Positions 1 to 5,676 are shown, numbered from the stretch's first letter. The stretch: DNA of 32,891 bases from Bacteroidales bacterium (GCA_017962845.1 JAGCUN010000047.1:1-32891); one strand, 5' to 3'. Numbers and translations are program-made. Notes: generated by a model not told the origin, from the sequence alone.

Positions 1-48
1 CACCCACTATTTCATTATTATTTAATAATCACATCTTGCGTCCACATC

Positions 49-144
49 ATGTATAAAAAAATCACCCTCATTCTCACCTGCGTATTATGCCTCGCCCTTG
101 TAGGCGTTTCGTGCAAAAAGAAAGAACAGACCGAAAAGAAGTGA
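49..144 (+). CDS. small lipoprotein, 31 aa
   Basis: An ATG-initiated ORF of 31 codons encodes a positively charged N-terminus (MYKK), a hydrophobic stretch and a lipobox-like LVGVSC, with Cys22 as the presumed lipidated residue, followed by a short lysine-rich tail (KKKEQTEKK). The family-level inference is a tiny secreted lipoprotein; no function is recognised. A degenerate TAnnTTTG-like element lies near 36-44, but the left window edge limits what can be seen. Its stop codon TGA forms part of the 38-bp repeat that also lies downstream of the SDH protease gene, so this ORF behaves like one more member of the microprotein array to its right. Confidence 0.6.
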   Translation: MYKKITLILTCVLCLALVGVSCKKKEQTEKK

Positions 145-176
145 GACAACCGTAAAAAAATGACCCTAATCAACCT
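139..176 (+). repeat. 38-bp direct repeat, left copy (spacer start)
   Basis: Exact 38-bp match to 1472-1509, beginning AAGTGAGACAACC and ending CTAATCAACCT. It overlaps the stop codon of the 31-aa lipoprotein. After position 176 the sequence diverges from the right copy, which continues into a full promoter spacer. The two copies therefore bracket a 1.3 kb module carrying the protease gene. Confidence 0.9.
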
Positions 177-214
177 GTATATCTATGCGATAACAAAGAA
201 TCTCCCTGAAAACA

Positions 215-274
215 TAGAAACGATTTAAAGTCACTCAGCGCAAATCCGCGCTCCTGGACTCCAAACCGTTTCTA
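215..274 (-). ncRNA. candidate hairpin small RNA
   Basis: Read on the minus strand, this 60-nt stretch folds into one long hairpin. TAGAAACG pairs with CGTTTCTA, then a G-U pair, TTT with AAA, GGAGTC with GACTTT (including two G-U pairs), a 4x4 internal loop, and AGCGC with GCGCT around a 6-nt loop. Pairings that are G-U on the minus strand would be A-C mismatches on the plus strand, which points to minus-strand RNA. A minus-strand TATTTTTG box at 287-280 would place the transcription start at about 274, exactly the first base of the hairpin. A weak T-rich run follows the stem. No ORF is seen. The alternative is a plain terminator or recombination site. Confidence 0.45.
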
Positions 275-278
275 CGCT

Positions 279-339
279 GCAAAAATACAATTTTTTTGAA
301 ATATACAATAAATTTAAAAAAATATTGTTGTATTTTTGC
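279..339. promoter_or_regulatory. divergent promoter pair in a 12-bp inverted repeat
   Basis: GCAAAAATACAA at 279-290 and its exact reverse complement TTGTATTTTTGC at 328-339 each contain a Bacteroidota -7 box. The right one (TATTTTTG, 331-338) faces the ORF at 352. The left one faces the hairpin at 215-274. The same back-to-back design is seen at 16676-16706. Confidence 0.7.
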
Positions 340-351
340 AGTGTCAGTTTA

Positions 352-573
352 ATGATAAAACAAGTAACAGTATTTATGGATCCGAAAGAATCTTTGCAAA
401 ACACCCAAGAGGCTTATGAAAAGCTAACGAAAGACCATACTCCTTCTCAATATATTAATACTGAATGGGAGATGCAGAATGGCTTTTATAAGCAGTATTC
501 AGTATTTGATGAGAACTGTACAGGGGTTTCAGGAACTGTTAGTGCAACAAAAGTTTTGAAGTCGTATGTATAG
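352..573 (+). CDS. hypothetical 73-aa protein
   Basis: The start at ATG 352 lies 14 nt past the TATTTTTG box (331-338). The longer reading from 325 would begin inside the promoter and is not credible; ATG 376 (MDPKESLQ) is an alternative. The product is a soluble, acidic-to-neutral 73-residue protein with no signal peptide and no recognised domain. Its last codons overlap the protease gene by 8 nt (ATGTATAG, 566-573), so the two are probably translationally coupled. It may be a regulator or partner of the protease, but that rests only on coupling. Confidence 0.65.
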   Translation: MIKQVTVFMDPKESLQNTQEAYEKLTKDHTPSQYINTEWEMQNGFYKQYSVFDENCTGVSGTVSATKVLKSYV

Positions 574-1465
574 TTGGAGCAATTTGCTGAAGGAATCCCA
601 AAAGCGTATTACCACCAAAGATCCCAACGGTGGTGTCACTTATTTAATTGAAGAGAAGGGGAAATACATAAAGAGGCTTTCTGAAATCACAGGGAGAAAT
701 ACCATTTTGTATTTCTCTGCTTTTATGCACAAGCCAAAGCATCCTGAAATCATTATCAATGACAAGGACATCAATGCCCTAATGGAAAATGTGCATAAAC
801 TGGACAAGAAAAAAGGGTTGGACTTGATACTGCACACGCCAGGAGGTGACCTTGCTGCAACTGAACAGATAATTTATTACTTGAAGTCGTATTTTAACAG
901 TGATATTAGAGCTATTGTACCTCAGATGGCAATGTCAGCAGGATCGTTGATTGCTGTTTCATGTAAATCCATCATTATGGGTCGCCAGTCGTGTATAGGG
1001 CCATTTGATCCTCAGCTGAATGGAGTGCCCTGTCAGTCTGTTCTTCGAGAGTTCCGGAAAGCTATAGATGATGTGGAACGACATCCGGCAAGTTTGGGGT
1101 TATGGCAAACCATTATATCCAAGTTGAATCCCACTTTCATTACTCTATGTGAGCAGGCTGATGCCTTGTCTGATGAACTTACAGAAAAGATTCTATCCGA
1201 CAAAGGACTTAGCGATGCAGCAAAGAAAAGTATCAAAAAGGTGTTCAGCAAAAATGAACACAGCAAAACGCATAGTAGGCATATAGACAGAAGCCAGTGT
1301 AAAAATTCTGGATTATCCATTATTGATTTGGAGGAACAACAGGAACTTCAGGATTTGGTACTTGGAATTCATCATTGTTGCATGATCCTTGGAGAGCAAA
1401 GCAATGTAATCAAGATTGTGGAAAACAATGTTGGTGGTCGTTATCAACTACATGCAAATAATTAG
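566..1465 (+). CDS. SDH-family Clp-fold serine proteinase
   Basis: A 299-residue protein matching the serine dehydrogenase proteinase family (ClpP/crotonase fold, related to SppA). Visible motifs are HTPGGD at residues 90-95, AMSAGS around 122-127 with Ser124 as the likely nucleophile, and the family-typical IGPFDPQ at 144-150. The N-terminal ~60 residues precede the catalytic fold. The C-terminal part after ~200 is mostly helical and family-variable. There is no clear N-terminal membrane anchor, so a cytosolic location is likely. The gene overlaps the upstream 73-aa ORF by 8 nt and shares its promoter. The pair sits between exact 38-bp repeats, so it looks like an inserted module. Family assignment is fairly sure; the substrate is unknown. 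Confidence 0.85.
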   Translation: MYSWSNLLKESQKRITTKDPNGGVTYLIEEKGKYIKRLSEITGRNTILYFSAFMHKPKHPEIIINDKDINALMENVHKLDKKKGLDLILHTPGGDLAATEQIIYYLKSYFNSDIRAIVPQMAMSAGSLIAVSCKSIIMGRQSCIGPFDPQLNGVPCQSVLREFRKAIDDVERHPASLGLWQTIISKLNPTFITLCEQADALSDELTEKILSDKGLSDAAKKSIKKVFSKNEHSKTHSRHIDRSQCKNSGLSIIDLEEQQELQDLVLGIHHCCMILGEQSNVIKIVENNVGGRYQLHANN

Positions 1466-1471
1466 AATATT

Positions 1472-1509
1472 AAGTGAGACAACCGTAAAAAAATGACCCT
1501 AATCAACCT
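1472..1509 (+). repeat. 38-bp direct repeat, right copy
   Basis: Exact copy of 139-176. Here it continues into CGTATTGATTTATTTCTT and the promoter TATTTTTG (1527-1534) of the next microprotein gene, giving a complete spacer of the array type. Confidence 0.9.
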
Positions 1510-1541
1510 CGTATTGATTTATTTCTTATTTTTGCAGCGTT

Positions 1542-1754
1542 ATGATTGCATTTGTGATTTTTATCGGGCTTTTGGTTGTTGCGGCACTGCTTGTAATAGG
1601 ATTTGTGGTGGCTTTTATCGTGGCTTCTGTCAAGTATCGGAAAGGCACTTTAACTAAAGATGAACTGGAAGCCAACGATAAAAAAGTGAGAAATTATTTC
1701 CGTCAAAAAAGGGAGGCTTGGAAAAAGCAACCTTTATGGATTGATGAGCATTGA
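1542..1754 (+). CDS. single-pass membrane microprotein, 70 aa
   Basis: ATG 1542 lies 8 nt after the TATTTTTG box at 1527-1534. Residues 2-30 form a long hydrophobic helix. A cationic, probably cytoplasmic tail follows (KYRKGTLTKDELEANDKK, then KREAWKKQPLWIDEH). The tail is rich in Lys/Arg and carries Trp near the C-terminus, as in the array products at 2694 and 2976. No family is recognised. The stop codon is followed directly by a promoterless half-spacer (GTGAGACAG). Confidence 0.7.
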   Translation: MIAFVIFIGLLVVAALLVIGFVVAFIVASVKYRKGTLTKDELEANDKKVRNYFRQKREAWKKQPLWIDEH

Positions 1755-1809
1755 GTGAGACAGTTGTTAAATTTCGTATGTAATCAAACTTTTCTTAGTT
1801 AAAATTGAA

Positions 1810-1934
1810 AAGTTAAAAATTAAAAGTTTTTATTATGTTGGATGTTATCGAGGGAAATCCTGCACTTGCCAAATAGGAGTATGAGTTTGGCCTTTCCCAA
1901 TAGTGCCCTACTCCTAACTCTCAACTTTTAACTT
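1810..1934. repeat. MITE-like insertion in a spacer
   Basis: AAGTTAAAAATTAAAAG (1810-1826) is nearly the reverse complement of CTCTCAACTTTTAACTT (1918-1934), with three A/G differences. An internal GGAGTA...TACTCC pair lies between them. The element separates a promoterless half-spacer (1755-1790) from a complete spacer (from 1939), as expected of an insertion or a lost gene. No credible ORF lies inside. Confidence 0.4.
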
Positions 1935-1954
1935 TATAAGTGTGACAGCCGCAA

Positions 1955-1994
1955 AATTTCGGTTATCATCAAACTCATCGTATTGATTATTTTT
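1955..1994 (+). repeat. spacer core, copy 1 of a 40-bp identical pair
   Basis: Identical over 40 nt to 2626-2665 (starts AATTTCGGTTATCATC, ends GTATTGATTATTTTT). It leads into the TATTTTTG box at 1996-2003 for the 31-aa microprotein gene. Exact identity between two intergenic stretches 671 bp apart indicates recent duplication or gene conversion. Confidence 0.85.
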
Positions 1995-2023
1995 GTATTT
2001 TTGCAGCATCAAGTAATATTATC

Positions 2024-2119
2024 ATGGGGCTGATGATTGCACTTCTTGTATGGTTACTCTGGGGGGCTGGGATTTACGAGAAATCCAAGAATTGTAATGG
2101 CCGTACACCTCCATTTTAA
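2024..2119 (+). CDS. membrane microprotein, 31 aa
   Basis: ATG 2024 lies 20 nt downstream of the TATTTTTG box at 1996-2003. The product is one hydrophobic helix (LMIALLVWLLWGAGIY, residues 3-18) and a short polar tail (EKSKNCNGRTPPF). It resembles the 30-aa product at 3225: a Trp-containing helix, then Trp-Gly, Tyr, Lys and a Pro-Pro ending. It has no lipobox and no known family. It was found by reading after the conserved spacer. Confidence 0.6.
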   Translation: MGLMIALLVWLLWGAGIYEKSKNCNGRTPPF

Positions 2120-2226
2120 TTTTTTCCCTTCCGATTAAGTGAATCAGCGGTGGGATTGCCGATATCATCTAACTGATTCACTCAACGTATCCATATTTTT
2201 TTCTATTTTTGCCGAAAATTCTTGCT

Positions 2227-2610
2227 ATGAAGAAGTTTCTGTTTGTTTTCGTGTTTTTAGTTTCATTGAACGCAGTAAATGCGCAGAATGTAGTCATTGA
2301 CGAATGCAAGGTGACGTGCGATTATGGCTTTATGAAAGAGACCTTCAGCGCATACGGCAATGTTTACGTTGAAACCGACCCGAAGGAACCAGTGCAATTG
2401 GAGGTCAAGGTTGTCTCCAATCCTGCCATTGCAGACTTCAGCGTTTACAAGACCTCCGACACTCCGAAACAGTGTGGTGAATGGCGGTTTGTCAACGACC
2501 GCAGCAAGGCCGATTTCAGCATCCGTTATGTCAAAGAATGGGAAGATTGCACGATTGTTTTCACATCCGATAGAAAAAATGCCGGATGGAATATCGTGTA
2601 TCGGCATTAA
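2227..2610 (+). CDS. secreted protein, DUF6150-like, 127 aa
   Basis: The start is ATG 2227, since the in-frame TTG at 2209 lies inside the TATTTTTG box (2204-2211). A signal peptide (KKFLFVFVFLVSLNAVNAQ) spans residues 2-20. The mature part has short beta-strand-like repeats of the type ADFSVYK, GEWRFV, KADFSIRYV, DCTIVFTSDRKNAGW. This recalls the small Bacteroidota proteins built from A-D-[LF]-K-[VI]-[FY] repeats (DUF6150), which also end in a conserved AGW. It is the only exported soluble protein in the array and the largest cassette after the protease. The family call is moderate; function unknown. Confidence 0.65.
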   Translation: MKKFLFVFVFLVSLNAVNAQNVVIDECKVTCDYGFMKETFSAYGNVYVETDPKEPVQLEVKVVSNPAIADFSVYKTSDTPKQCGEWRFVNDRSKADFSIRYVKEWEDCTIVFTSDRKNAGWNIVYRH

Positions 2611-2625
2611 GTGTGACCGCCGTGG

Positions 2626-2665
2626 AATTTCGGTTATCATCAAACTCATCGTATTGATTATTTTT
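2626..2665 (+). repeat. spacer core, copy 2 of a 40-bp identical pair
   Basis: Exact match to 1955-1994. It runs from just after the stop codon of the DUF6150-like gene into the TATTTTTG box at 2667-2674 that serves the gene at 2694. Confidence 0.85.
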
Positions 2666-2693
2666 ATATTTTTGCTGCATCAAAAACATCACC

Positions 2694-2870
2694 ATGATTG
2701 TGTTTGTCATTTTAGGGGTGCTTTTAGTTATAGCTGCCGTATTGGGGATATTGTTTTTTTCTGTTGGGTATCTGATATGGCTGGTGACGCTGTTCATGTC
2801 ACCATTTAATAAAAAAGCCGAAAAGTTTCATAATGAGCATTTCAAGTCCGGACCTTGGATTTGGTGGTAA
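2694..2870 (+). CDS. single-pass membrane microprotein, 58 aa
   Basis: ATG 2694 lies 19 nt after the TATTTTTG box. Residues 2-35 are strongly hydrophobic (MIVFVILGVLLVIAAVLG, continuing through a second hydrophobic block). A basic, aromatic tail follows: NKKAEKFHNEHFKSGPWIWW. The N-terminus matches the start of the 70-aa product at 1542 (MI-FVI--GLLV). One long or two short membrane helices are possible. No known family. Confidence 0.65.
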   Translation: MIVFVILGVLLVIAAVLGILFFSVGYLIWLVTLFMSPFNKKAEKFHNEHFKSGPWIWW

Positions 2871-2975
2871 TGGTTGATTAACTACTAACGTTACGATGTT
2901 TCGGCTGTCATCAGCGACATCGTTGCTCATTGTAATATTTTTTATATATTTGCACCCACTAAAATTATTGGTCCA

Positions 2976-3128
2976 ATGATACTTTTGGCGATTGGCTTTT
3001 TTGCATTTATGATTCTCTCCTTTGTGGGTTTGATTATTTATGTGGTGGAAATTGTAAAGGGAAGAAAGAAATCCAATAATGATGATTTGCCTGAACCTAT
3101 CAGAAAAGCTCTTGGGGATTGGTTCTGA
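2976..3128 (+). CDS. single-pass membrane microprotein, 50 aa
   Basis: ATG 2976 lies 23 nt after the TATATTTG box (2945-2952). There is a hydrophobic helix at residues 2-27, then a basic segment KGRKKSNNDD and a C-terminal end LGDWF. It shares the helix-then-basic-tail-then-Trp plan of the products at 1542 and 2694. Its upstream spacer is the most diverged of the set but still aligns over the CGGnTnTCATCA and ATCGT parts. Confidence 0.65.
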   Translation: MILLAIGFFAFMILSFVGLIIYVVEIVKGRKKSNNDDLPEPIRKALGDWF

Positions 3129-3224
3129 TTCTGTGAGACAGCAGTGGGATTTCGAATGTTATTAAACTGCCCCATCATATTGATTTTTTTATATTTTTGC
3201 AGTGGTAAAAATGATGCGTTTGAA

Positions 3225-3317
3225 ATGATTACGGCTATTATAATTTGGGTTGTAATAATATGGGGGTGCTACAAGGACGTAAAGGATAATCCTCCTGGTC
3301 CGGGATTCCCCTGTTAG
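3225..3317 (+). CDS. membrane microprotein, 30 aa
   Basis: ATG 3225 is the first start after the TATTTTTG box (3192-3199) that gives an open frame; the earlier ATG at 3211 meets a stop after five codons. The product has a hydrophobic helix (ITAIIIWVVIIWGC) and a tail YKDVKDNPPGPGFPC. It resembles the 31-aa product at 2024 in helix length, the W-G junction and the Pro-Pro tail, although two other units lie between them. A spacer relic with no promoter follows the stop codon. Confidence 0.55.
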   Translation: MITAIIIWVVIIWGCYKDVKDNPPGPGFPC

Positions 3318-3370
3318 CATGATGACGCTGTGAATTTTCGGCACCATCGAACTTTAATTGCTATCCTTTT

Positions 3371-3520
3371 TCCCGGTTCTTCCGCGGCAAACTCTCCGTC
3401 AGGTGCTATCCTCCCGTCAGCGTGCCGCGGGTGGCGGTGAAGCGCATCTCCACCCCAGACTACGCTTCACGTTCCGTTTCGCTCGTCTGGGGTTACTAAG
3501 ATTGTGTGCCGCCGGCACAC
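3371..3520. repeat. 150-bp structured GC-rich repeat, copy 1
   Basis: Aligns without gaps to 3903-4052 with about ten mismatches by eye. It holds three perfect inverted repeats: CCGCGGCA/TGCCGCGG (3382-3389 and 3423-3430), ACCCCAGAC/GTCTGGGGT (3452-3460 and 3485-3493), and GTGTGCC/GGCACAC (3504-3510 and 3514-3520). The open frames read across it are by-products of GC content. It replaces the promoter half of the last array spacer. Confidence 0.85.
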
Positions 3521-3578
3521 AAGGACAGTACAGTGACATCCCCACTCGGAAGAATGTGGTGCGTCCACAATCAGCGCC

Positions 3579-3743
3579 ATGGTGCAAGCCATCTTCAGAT
3601 TTTGGATAAACCTTGCAGGTTCAATCCACCGCCGCCTTGTAAATTACGGCGTGAAGAAATCGGGGGGAGTGAGCGTAAAGAACGGCGAATTGTCCGAAGA
3701 TGAGCACAACGCAGTGGAGCTCATCAAGTTTTTCGCCGTTTAG
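3579..3743 (+). CDS. hypothetical 54-aa protein between repeats
   Basis: An ATG-to-TAG frame of 54 codons between the two 150-bp repeats. The product starts MVQAIFRFWINLAGSIHR and ends in DEHNAVELIKFFAV, with a central KKSGGVSVKNGELSE. The composition looks protein-like: an amphipathic N-terminal helix, a Gly-rich turn and a C-terminal helix. No promoter of the usual type is seen directly upstream. I do not recognise a family. It could be the cargo of a repeat-bounded element or a remnant of a larger gene. Confidence 0.45.
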   Translation: MVQAIFRFWINLAGSIHRRLVNYGVKKSGGVSVKNGELSEDEHNAVELIKFFAV

Positions 3744-3863
3744 CGCACGAGCCCCGATTTTAGCCGGAATTTGCACAGCGGCAAAGCGCATTTCTTTTGG
3801 ATAAACCGCTCTCGCTCGAAAAAGTAAGCAAGCTTTCTTTTTGCTCGCTTACTCGCGGTTTTG

Positions 3864-3897
3864 TCTCTTTTCTTTGAGCAATCGCAAAGAAAAGAGA
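3864..3897. repeat. 13-bp hairpin
   Basis: TCTCTTTTCTTTG (3864-3876) pairs perfectly with CAAAGAAAAGAGA (3885-3897) around an 8-nt loop. Purine/pyrimidine-skewed palindromes of this kind recur in Bacteroidales intergenic DNA. It sits immediately before the second 150-bp repeat. Confidence 0.7.
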
Positions 3898-3902
3898 AAG
3901 AA

Positions 3903-4052
3903 TCCCGGTACTTCCGCGGCAAACTCTCCGTCAGGTGCTATCTTCCTGCCGGCGTGCCGCGGGTGGCGGTGTGGCGCATCCCCACCCCAGACTGCGCTTC
4001 ACGTTCCGTTTCGCTCGTCTGGGGTTACTAAGAGTGTGTGCCGCCGGCACAC
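3903..4052. repeat. 150-bp structured GC-rich repeat, copy 2
   Basis: Second copy of 3371-3520, same length and orientation, with the same three hairpin arms conserved (for example CCGCGGCA at 3914-3921 with TGCCGCGG at 3955-3962). The differences fall mostly in loops, suggesting that the folded form is what is maintained. Confidence 0.85.
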
Positions 4053-4209
4053 TTTTCCTCGCCGTGTCCTCCATAGTCCGTTCCGTTCCCGACGGCAGGA
4101 GGGAACGGAATCTCCCAGAACCATTTCATGCAATATATTCAGAATAAGAATGCTGAAGACATGACAAAAATTCTTTTCTGATTTCCTATAGTAAATAAAA
4201 AATCATTTG

Positions 4210-4217
4210 TAAATTTG
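4210..4217 (+). promoter_or_regulatory. -7 promoter box TAAATTTG
   Basis: TTG directly followed by TAAATTTG and CAGCG, 25 nt before the FISUMP gene start. Likely also serves the next gene at 5714. Confidence 0.65.
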
Positions 4218-4242
4218 CAGCGTCAATCAAATCCCAACCATC

Positions 4243-5676
4243 ATGAAAAGAGTAGCTATATTTTTAAGTGTAGTCATCCTGACTTTATCTGTTGGTTTCG
4301 CACAGAGTGTCATTGTCGCCCTATCCTTCACAGGTATGGATTCAACGAACAATGCGTACGTGCAGTTGTCACGCATTGAAATCACCAACGTGTCACAAGG
4401 CTGGTCCGAAACGCTCACATATCCTGATACGATAGCCATTTTGACAATAGGTAATGGTATTGAGGAGCATGTCCAAAGAATGTCATTTGGTCTGATGCAG
4501 AACAATCCTAATCCATTTACCGGTTCTACAGATATAAATTTAATGGTGGCAGATATGGGGACGGTGACTGTGGAAATTACGGATGTGAATGGACGAACGG
4601 TGGTGGGGAAGAAAGATTATTCGCACCTGCAGCCAGGCACACACCAGTTCCATGTTTCCCTGTCGAATGCCGGCACGTATGTGATGACCGCTTGTCAAAA
4701 CGGGAAAACGTCGTCCATCAAAATGGTATGCAATGGAACGGGGAATGCCAATAAGATTGAATACACAGGCGCCGTTAGGGCAAACCAGCATTCTCCCCAA
4801 ACCAAAAATGGCATGAAAGGGCTCATCTGCCAACCGTTTGCATGCGGAGATTCGATGACTTACAAAGGATATTCCGAAAGATATGGGATGGAAATAGAAG
4901 GGCAGATGCTGTCGCAAACACAGTCTTTTTCGGAAGATATCACCCTTTTGTTGGATTGGCTTAATGCGCCTAATCCCAACGATGGGATGCCCTGCATAGG
5001 AACTCCCACATTGACCGATCGTGACAATAATATTTACAACACAGTGGAGTTAGGAGAACAGTGCTGGATGAGGGAGAATTTGAGAACCACGAAATACGCC
5101 GATGGTGTATCCATCCCACAAGGCGTGGGGGGATCTTCTATAGCGGCTTGGTCATATCCCCATTTTGATGCATCCAATATGAACACATACGGTTTGTTAT
5201 ATAACTATGCGGCTGTCATGCGAAATGAATCTGTCACAAATGATAACCCCAGCGGTGTGCAAGGTATATGTCCCACAGGTTGGCACGTGCCGAGCGATGC
5301 CGAGTGGGTGCAACTCATCAACTACTTAGGACATCAGGACCAGTACGTATGCGATAACATCAACACGAACGTCGCCAAATCTTTGGCAAGTACTACCGGC
5401 TGGAGTGGTGGATCAGACGCTTGCGCTGTGGGCAACACGCCAGCGAACAACAATGCCACTAACTTCAGTGGTATGCCGGCTGGTTATTTCTACCCCACTA
5501 TGTCTACGGATGAAAGTTATTTCGGAGCCATAGCCGTCTTTTGGACCACTACATCGCCTTCTAACAATGATTACTCTAGTATGTACGGACGGCAACTATA
5601 CTGCAACAGTGCCACGGTGGGTCGAGGTGGCTGCCCTGCTGGTTGTGGCTATTCGGTGCGTTGCTTGCGAGATTAG
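4243..5676 (+). CDS. secreted FISUMP-domain protein, 477 aa
   Basis: A signal peptide spans residues 1-20 (KRVAIFLSVVILTLSVGFA|Q). Residues ~85-165 form a T9SS sorting-domain-like beta sandwich (NNPNPF at 87-92, then ITDVNGRTV, LQPGTHQF, AGTYVMTA), here internal rather than C-terminal. Residues ~255-477 match the Fibrobacter succinogenes major paralogous domain: ELGEQCWMRENLRTTKYADG, YGLLYNYAAV, GICPTGWHVPSDAEW, FSGMPAGYF, and a final SVRCLRD. The role of FISUMP domains is not established; a surface-exposed fold is likely. The gene has its own promoter and is followed 37 bp later by another secreted protein, probably in one transcript. Confidence 0.85.
   Translation: MKRVAIFLSVVILTLSVGFAQSVIVALSFTGMDSTNNAYVQLSRIEITNVSQGWSETLTYPDTIAILTIGNGIEEHVQRMSFGLMQNNPNPFTGSTDINLMVADMGTVTVEITDVNGRTVVGKKDYSHLQPGTHQFHVSLSNAGTYVMTACQNGKTSSIKMVCNGTGNANKIEYTGAVRANQHSPQTKNGMKGLICQPFACGDSMTYKGYSERYGMEIEGQMLSQTQSFSEDITLLLDWLNAPNPNDGMPCIGTPTLTDRDNNIYNTVELGEQCWMRENLRTTKYADGVSIPQGVGGSSIAAWSYPHFDASNMNTYGLLYNYAAVMRNESVTNDNPSGVQGICPTGWHVPSDAEWVQLINYLGHQDQYVCDNINTNVAKSLASTTGWSGGSDACAVGNTPANNNATNFSGMPAGYFYPTMSTDESYFGAIAVFWTTTSPSNNDYSSMYGRQLYCNSATVGRGGCPAGCGYSVRCLRD

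Larger units (their letters stand above)
1472..3370 (+). other. array of promoter spacers and microprotein genes
   Basis: Genes at 1542, 2024, 2227, 2694, 2976 and 3225 are all on the plus strand. Each is preceded by a spacer whose common core is GTGwGACAGCCG, then ATTTCGGTTATCATC, then AAACTCATCGTATTGATTA, then a -7 box: TATTTTTG at 1527, 1996, 2204, 2667 and 3192, TATATTTG at 2945. Spacers begin at or within a few bases of the preceding stop codon. Recognisable spacer starts are at about 1472, 1755, 1939, 2137, 2611, 2871 (diverged), 3133 and 3318. The spacer at 1755 lacks a promoter, and the last one (3318-3370) loses its promoter half to the GC-rich repeat. The units look duplicated and diverged from one another. 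Confidence 0.75.
3744..4242. other. gene-free stretch with hairpins and second repeat
   Basis: No credible gene is seen. Contents: a GTAAGC...GCTTAC pair (about 3826-3852); a 13-bp hairpin at 3864-3897; the second 150-bp repeat (3903-4052); a perfect 10-bp hairpin TTCCGTTCCC/GGGAACGGAA (4081-4090 and 4101-4110); then AT-rich DNA with the TAAATTTG box (4210-4217) of the next gene. Frames open here run through the repeats and are rejected as genes. Confidence 0.7.

Noticed and set aside
325..351. N-terminal extensions starting at TTG inside promoter boxes (also at 2209, 5699, 21808)
   Set aside because: Those at 325, 2209 and 21808 lie within or next to the -7 element, so they would not be in the mRNA. 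At 5699 an ATG five codons later gives a normal signal peptide.
1472..3370. Integron cassette array with attC sites
   Set aside because: No pair of RYYYAAC/GTTRRRY core sites was found in the spacers, no integrase gene is in view, and each unit carries its own promoter. The resemblance is only in layout.
3358..4164. Open frames across the GC-rich repeats (from 3358, 3506, 3841 and 3935)
   Set aside because: They run through palindromic repeats, have Arg/Pro/Ala-rich nonsense composition and no promoter. The two copies translate alike only because the DNA is duplicated.
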